From Rhodospirillales bacterium (lineage in GTDB: Bacteria; Pseudomonadota; Alphaproteobacteria; Rhodospirillales; JADHTD01): a stretch of DNA of 9,766 nt. A program made the position numbers and the translations under genes. The notes under the pieces are model-generated. The model did no database searches, was not told the origin of the DNA, and worked only from the letters and a program-made list of their open reading frames with translations. Positions 5,717 through 9,766 of the stretch are shown piece by piece. The stretch's first letter is position 1. Each line of letters begins with the position of its first letter. The DNA lies in the NCBI GenBank assembly GCA_016776525.1, contig JADHTD010000081.1:1-9766 (forward strand), written 5' to 3'.

Positions 5717-7195
5717 CTATTTGTCTTTAGCCGCAGTCTTCTTAGCGGTCTTTTTGGCGGCCGGCTTTTTAGCCGCCGCTTTTTTAGTATCGCCGTCCTT
5801 GGCAGCCGCTTTAGCCTTCGGCTTGGCTTTCGGTTTGGCCTTGCTTTTGGCTTTGGCTTTCGGGGCCGGGTCTTCCGGCAGTTTGAAGAAGTCCTCGATG
5901 GAAATCTTGGTATCGGTCAGCTTGGCCAGCTCGATTATGAAATCAACCACCTTGTCTTCGAGCAACGGCCCGTAGATTTGCTGCTGGGCTTCCGGGTTGC
6001 TCTTGAAATAATCGAGAACCTGCTGCTCCTGGCCGGAATAACGGCGCGATTCAGCGGTAATCGCCTTGTTGATCTCGTCTTGGGAAACTTGGATGTTGTT
6101 CTTGGAGCTGATGTCACTGAGGACCAGTCCCAAGCGGACCCGCCGTTCGGCGATTTCCCGGTATTCGGCTTTCAGTTCATCGTCGCTTTTGCCTTCGTCA
6201 TCCTTGTCGACGACATCCTCACCGGCTTTGCGCCGTTCCTCGAACTGATGCCAGATGGCGTCCGATTCCCGGTCGACCATGCCGGCGGGCAGGTCAAAAT
6301 CAAAACGGTTTTCCAGGTCGTCCAGCAGGGCCCGCTTGAGGCGCATACGCGACAGGGACTTGAATTCCCGTTCGTGGTCGTCGCGGACCATCTGCTGCAT
6401 CTGTTCCAGCGATTCCAGGCCCATCTTCTTGGCCAGTTCATCGTCGATGACGGCCGCAGCCGATTCCCGGAGTTCCTTGACCTCGACGTCGAACTCGGCG
6501 TCCTTGCCGGCCAGCTCCTCGCCACCGTAATTCTCGGGGAAGGTTACTTTGACGGTCAGTTTGTCGCCAACCTTGACGCCGACCAGTTGCTCCTCAAAAC
6601 CGGGGATAAAGGTTTTCGTGCCCAGTTCCAGGGGATAGCCGTCGGCCTTGCCGCCGGCAAATTCCTCGCCTCCGACCTTACCGACGAAATCAATGACCAC
6701 CTGATCGCCTTCCTTAGCAGCCCGTTTGCCGTCGGTTGTATTCCAGGTCTTGTGGGCCTGGGCCATCTCTTCAATGGATTTCTCGATGGCGTCTTCCGGC
6801 ACTTCGATGACGTGCTGTTCAAGTTCGACCTTGGAGAAATCGAAATCCTCGATCTCCGGCAGCAGTTCGACGGCCATGGTGTATTCCAGGTCGGAACCGT
6901 CCTCGAAGGCGGTGATTTCGATCTGCGGCTGCATGGCAACCTTCAGTTCATTGTCGCTGATCACTTTGACCGTCGATTCCTGGACGGTTTTTTCCAAAAC
7001 CTCGCCCATGACGGACGGGCCATACTGCTTACGGAGCAGCGACACCGGCGCCTTACCGGGGCGGAAGCCCGGCAGGTTTATGGTTTTCGCCAATTCCATG
7101 AGGCGGCCGTTGATCTTTTCCTCGATCTCGTCCGCCGGAATGGCGACTGTAAATTCCCGTTTCAGGGTCTCGGTTTTGGTTTCTGTAACCTGCAT
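5717..7195 (-). CDS. tig: Trigger factor (ribosome-associated chaperone/PPIase)
   Basis: A complete 492-residue trigger factor, longer than the 432 residues of E. coli. It docks at the ribosomal exit tunnel through its N-terminal domain and protects nascent chains. The ribosome-binding signature GFRPGKAP is at 43-50. The FKBP-type prolyl isomerase domain spans about 163-243 (GDQVVIDFVGK onward, with IPGFEEQLVG). The helical C-terminal chaperone domain follows. The last 50 residues (443-492) are an Ala/Lys/Pro tail with about 20 lysines and 17 alanines, resembling histone H1 tails and accounting for much of the extra length. The ATG at 7195 was chosen because MQVTET is the family N-terminus and GGAAAG lies about 6 nt upstream; starts at 7225 or 7246 add unconserved residues. 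It opens the Clp/Lon block, 101 nt after tRNA-Leu with no clear terminator between, so read-through from the tRNA promoter is possible. Confidence 0.97.
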   Translation of the reverse strand: MQVTETKTETLKREFTVAIPADEIEEKINGRLMELAKTINLPGFRPGKAPVSLLRKQYGPSVMGEVLEKTVQESTVKVISDNELKVAMQPQIEITAFEDGSDLEYTMAVELLPEIEDFDFSKVELEQHVIEVPEDAIEKSIEEMAQAHKTWNTTDGKRAAKEGDQVVIDFVGKVGGEEFAGGKADGYPLELGTKTFIPGFEEQLVGVKVGDKLTVKVTFPENYGGEELAGKDAEFDVEVKELRESAAAVIDDELAKKMGLESLEQMQQMVRDDHEREFKSLSRMRLKRALLDDLENRFDFDLPAGMVDRESDAIWHQFEERRKAGEDVVDKDDEGKSDDELKAEYREIAERRVRLGLVLSDISSKNNIQVSQDEINKAITAESRRYSGQEQQVLDYFKSNPEAQQQIYGPLLEDKVVDFIIELAKLTDTKISIEDFFKLPEDPAPKAKAKSKAKPKAKPKAKAAAKDGDTKKAAAKKPAAKKTAKKTAAKDK

Positions 7196-7296
7196 TGGCT
7201 TTCCATTCGGATCGTATTCATTCATTCGCTGTGGAACCGGACTCAATCCATACCCCGTTTACAACGTCAGCATGGTTTCCGGCGTTCACCTAAATC

Positions 7297-7381
7297 TGGT
7301 GCGGGCGGAGGGACTTGAACCCCCACGGCTTGCGCCACAGGTACCTAAAACCTGCGTGTCTACCAGTTCCACCACGCCCGC
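7297..7381 (-). tRNA. tRNA-Leu (anticodon UAG)
   Basis: On the minus strand the acceptor arms GCGGGCG (7381-7375) and CGCCCGC (7307-7301) pair perfectly. They are followed by discriminator A (7300) and an encoded CCA (7299-7297). The anticodon stem CAGGT/ACCTG closes the loop TTTAGGT, giving anticodon TAG (plus 7345-7347), which reads CUA and other CUN leucine codons. The long variable arm (GGC-GCAA-GCC) marks a class II tRNA, as expected for leucine. The T-loop TTCAAGT and the D-loop GGTAGAC are canonical. It lies between the malonyl-CoA decarboxylase gene and tig. Confidence 0.97.
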
Positions 7382-7413
7382 ATTTCTCCCGGAAAACCGG
7401 GCGGGGGCGCAAC

Positions 7414-7439
7414 CTTATACATTTCGCCCGACCTGTCAA
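7414..7439 (-). promoter_or_regulatory. Candidate promoter of tRNA-Leu (possibly tig)
   Basis: The minus strand has a perfect -35 TTGACA (7439-7434) and a near-consensus -10 TATAAG (7419-7414). Only 14 bp separate them, which is short. A frame with 16 bp gives the weaker TAAGGT. The sequence after the -10 is very GC-rich (GCGCCCCCGCCC), like the discriminators of stringently controlled stable-RNA promoters. Initiation near 7407 would leave a leader of about 26 nt before the tRNA. Confidence 0.55.
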
Positions 7440-7516
7440 TTCCAGGACGGCGGCAACGGGGCCATATTCCGGCCGGTTCCGTTATTTCCATGATTCCTGC
7501 TCCGTCCGTACCCAGG

Positions 7517-8947
7517 TCAGCCCCTGAGGAGCGAGCGCATGCTGCCGGAGGAGGCGACCTGCCCGTCGGATGTATAGGCCTCGTGGTTGGTCTCGACATC
7601 GCTTAGTTTGTAGAGGTAATTCATCATCATGCCGGCCGACTGCTGCAATCCCCTGGCGGACGTGTCCGCCATCCAGTTGAGCCGCTCCATGCGGGCCCCA
7701 TTGCTGAGGTGGAAATGGGCTACCGGGTCCAGGGCCTGTCCCCGGCGGCGCTTTTCTTCAAGCAGATAGTGGGCAACCAGCCGCATCAGGGGTTTCCGCA
7801 GCGATTCAACGGTTTCCTCATTGCCTTCCCAGCCAGGTGTATCAAGCAGACGTTGGATTAGATCGAGCCCTTCGGCGTCCGGATCGTCCTGCCCGTTCAG
7901 CGCTTTGCGCTCGTTGGCGGTCAACTGCATCTCGCCGGCAGCTGAGGCCTTATCCAGCCAGTTCCGGAAGGCGGGCACCGGCGACAGGGTGGCGAAGGAT
8001 TTTAAGCCGGGGAATTCACCGGCAAGCGTGTCGGCCACCCGCTTGATGAGGAAATTGCCGAAACTGATTCCGGCCAGTCCTTTCTGGGCGTTGGAAATAG
8101 AATAGAAAATGGCCGTGTCGGCCTCCTCCGGGTTCTGCCGCGGGGCCTCTTCGTCGAGCAGGACCTGCACATTGTCGGCCAAGCCGTTGACCAGGGCGAC
8201 CTCGACAAAGATCAGCGGTTCGTCCGGCATTCGGGGGTGGAAATAGGCGAAACAGCGCCGGTCCGAATCCAGCCGGTTCTTGAGATCGTCCCAGCTTTCA
8301 ATTTCATGGACGGCTTCATAGGCGATCAGTTTTTCCAGCAGCAGGCCGGAGGCCGTCTCCCAGGTGATACGCCGCAGTTCAAGGAAATCCACATCGAACC
8401 AAGTGGCCAGCAAATCCCGCAGGTCATTTTCCAGGGCGGTCAGCGCCGGGTCATTTTTTGACAGCGGTAACAACTCGGCTCGCATATCAACTAAAAACTT
8501 AACACCTTCTGGCAACCCATTGAATTGAGTTAATAACTTTACCCTAGGGGCCGTCAGTTCTTTACTCAATTTGCGTTGGGCGGCGCGACAGTCGACAGGG
8601 CCTTCCGCCTTATGCAGTTCTTCGATGGCGGCATCGATTGCGGCCGCATCTACATCGAAATTCTCGGCCATGACTTGCAGGAAGCGGTGCCGCCCTGTCA
8701 CGTCCAGGGCCAAGTAGGCCCGCCCCAGGGCGGCGGCGCGGGCGCGGGCGGAAACTTCACCACCCCGGGTCTGTAGGCAGGCTTCCATCTGTTGGCGCAG
8801 GCGTGCGGCATCGTCGTCCGGCAGATCGGGCCGCATGCTGGCCGCCGTCTCGTCGTATTCGGAACCGGCTATGGACTGCCAGGCGGACCGTAGGTTTTTC
8901 AGAGTACGGTCGAGAAAGCCTTCGGATTGTTGTTCTTGTTCGCTCAT
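7517..8947 (-). CDS. Malonyl-CoA decarboxylase
   Basis: A complete 476-residue protein of the MCD (MatA/MLYCD) family. It decarboxylates malonyl-CoA to acetyl-CoA and CO2 in the cytosol, either to use malonate or to lower malonyl-CoA levels. An N-terminal helical domain (about 1-160) precedes the GNAT-fold catalytic domain. Conserved blocks are LATWFDVDFLELRRITWETA (180-199), HPRMPDEPLIFVEVAL (237-252) and FYSISNAQKGLAGISFGNFL (281-300). The catalytic serine lies in LSPVPAF (S322) and the histidine in DPVAHFHLSNGA (H413). The ATG has AGGGA about 5 nt upstream. It starts 18 nt after the Nnr-type gene, so the two are probably one transcript. No malonyl-CoA synthetase or malonate transporter is visible nearby. 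Residues 134-153 use atypical AT-ending codons (TTA, GTA, AGG, ACT) in an otherwise GC-rich gene. Confidence 0.95.
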   Translation of the reverse strand: MSEQEQQSEGFLDRTLKNLRSAWQSIAGSEYDETAASMRPDLPDDDAARLRQQMEACLQTRGGEVSARARAAALGRAYLALDVTGRHRFLQVMAENFDVDAAAIDAAIEELHKAEGPVDCRAAQRKLSKELTAPRVKLLTQFNGLPEGVKFLVDMRAELLPLSKNDPALTALENDLRDLLATWFDVDFLELRRITWETASGLLLEKLIAYEAVHEIESWDDLKNRLDSDRRCFAYFHPRMPDEPLIFVEVALVNGLADNVQVLLDEEAPRQNPEEADTAIFYSISNAQKGLAGISFGNFLIKRVADTLAGEFPGLKSFATLSPVPAFRNWLDKASAAGEMQLTANERKALNGQDDPDAEGLDLIQRLLDTPGWEGNEETVESLRKPLMRLVAHYLLEEKRRRGQALDPVAHFHLSNGARMERLNWMADTSARGLQQSAGMMMNYLYKLSDVETNHEAYTSDGQVASSGSMRSLLRG

Positions 8948-8965
8948 GTTTTCCCTAATACCTAG

Positions 8966-9766
8966 TCAAGTAGTCCCATCATTAATCTGACGCAAGACGT
9001 CCGGGATCAGATCAGACAAATCTTCGGCAATCAATCCCGGCCCGCCGAAATCGGCAGCCGCCCTGCCGTGAATCCAGGCTGCCGCCGAGGCCGCTTCGAA
9101 AGCAGCCATGCCCTGAGCCAATAATCCCAGAGCAATACCGGCCAGCACGTCGCCAGACCCGGCCGTCGCCAGGGTCGGCGGCGCCACCGCATTGACGGCG
9201 GCCCGACCGTCCGGCGCGGCAATCACCGTATCGGCCCCTTTGAGCAAGACGACGGCGCCACTTTTTTCAGCGGCGGCGCGCGCCCGGGACAGTTTATCGC
9301 CGGGCAGATCACCGAACAGACGGGCGAATTCCCCTTCGTGCGGGGTCAGGATGCAAGGCCCCTTGATGGCCGCGAACAACGCCCCGGCATCGCCTTCAAA
9401 GACGGACAGGGCGTCGGCGTCCAGCACACAGGCCTTATTGGCACCCAGGGCCGCCAGGGCCTTGTCCCGGGTCTCCGCGGTCACTCCGCCGCCAGGACCG
9501 CAGAGCACGGCATTCTTGCGGGGATCGGACAGCAAATCGGTAAAATCAGCGGCACTGTCCAGGGGCTTGATGATGGTTCCAGGTTCACCGGCGGCATAGA
9601 CGGCGAAAGCTTGCGCCGGCGCGGCGATGGTCACCAATCCGGCGCCGCTGCGCCGCCCCCCCTGGGCCGCCAGCCGGGCCGCCCCGGTCATCTCCGCACC
9701 ACCGGCAATGACGGCATGGCCCCGGCTGTATTTGTTGCCCTCAATAGACGGTGTGGGCAACCCAGG
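8966..9766 (-). CDS. nnrD: ADP-dependent NAD(P)H-hydrate dehydratase (Nnr/YjeF C-terminal domain), 5' truncated
   Basis: The frame stays open to the window edge, leaving 266 visible residues and the TGA stop. The enzyme dehydrates the (S)-hydrate of NADH or NADPH back to the active cofactor, using ADP. In the visible numbering, NKYSRGHAVIAGG (11-23) and MTGAARLAA (26-34) open the ribokinase-like fold. CVLDADAL is at 113-120, LTPHEGEFARLF at 140-151, and GSGDVLAG at 203-210 carries the catalytic Asp206. Bacterial Nnr proteins often fuse this domain behind an NnrE epimerase domain. The visible part begins at the usual junction, so a bifunctional protein is likely, but its epimerase half lies beyond the edge. 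A TTG at 9760 could be called as a start; I do not trust it because no ribosome-binding site can be judged there. The malonyl-CoA decarboxylase gene follows after 18 nt. Confidence 0.9.
   Translation of the reverse strand, partial: PGLPTPSIEGNKYSRGHAVIAGGAEMTGAARLAAQGGRRSGAGLVTIAAPAQAFAVYAAGEPGTIIKPLDSAADFTDLLSDPRKNAVLCGPGGGVTAETRDKALAALGANKACVLDADALSVFEGDAGALFAAIKGPCILTPHEGEFARLFGDLPGDKLSRARAAAEKSGAVVLLKGADTVIAAPDGRAAVNAVAPPTLATAGSGDVLAGIALGLLAQGMAAFEAASAAAWIHGRAAADFGGPGLIAEDLSDLIPDVLRQINDGTT

Noticed and set aside
5978..7318. 446-codon open frame on the plus strand opposite tig
   Set aside because: It is antisense to a well-conserved gene, its product looks like a frame shadow, and no known family is recognisable. 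High-GC codon bias commonly keeps antisense frames open.

Overview
The window looks like a piece of an alphaproteobacterial chromosome, probably Rhodospirillales-like. The reasons are a fairly high-GC sequence, the conserved order trigger factor - clpP - clpX - lon - HU, and family-typical protein sequences. No close species can be named from sequence alone. All recognised genes lie on the minus strand, so transcription runs from the high coordinates to the low ones.

Layout in transcription order. (1) At 9766-8966 is the 3' part of an Nnr/YjeF-type NAD(P)H-hydrate repair enzyme, cut by the window edge. (2) At 8947-7517, 18 nt further on, is a complete malonyl-CoA decarboxylase. It contains an unusual AT-rich, rare-codon patch. 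(3) At 7439-7297 are a stable-RNA-type promoter candidate and tRNA-Leu(UAG) with an encoded CCA end. (4) At 7195-1012 is the core proteostasis block: tig, clpP, clpX and lon. The spacers are 76 nt (tig-clpP), 190 nt (clpP-clpX) and 128 nt (clpX-lon), so internal promoters are possible. (5) At 1011-485 is a 527-nt non-coding stretch. It holds hairpins that could terminate lon, a perfect DnaA-box 9-mer beside a T/A tract, roughly phased A-tracts and a sigma70-like promoter for hup. (6) At 484-212 is an HU-type nucleoid protein with a TTG start, closed by a clear Rho-independent terminator at 181-147. (7) Positions 146-1 hold no recognised gene, only a GC hairpin and two adjacent palindromes.

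The proteins work together. Trigger factor binds nascent chains at the ribosome exit. ClpX unfolds substrates and feeds them into the ClpP chamber. Lon degrades damaged and regulatory proteins, and HU organises DNA. Nnr repairs hydrated NAD(P)H, and malonyl-CoA decarboxylase converts malonyl-CoA to acetyl-CoA; their close spacing suggests one transcript, but no shared pathway is evident.

This is an ordinary, well-conserved core region. I found no undescribed system, mobile element, CRISPR array or defence locus. The points worth a second look are regulatory or compositional: the lon-hup intergenic region, the tRNA promoter spacing, the clpP-clpX leader, the atypical patch in the decarboxylase gene, and the lysine/alanine tail of trigger factor.
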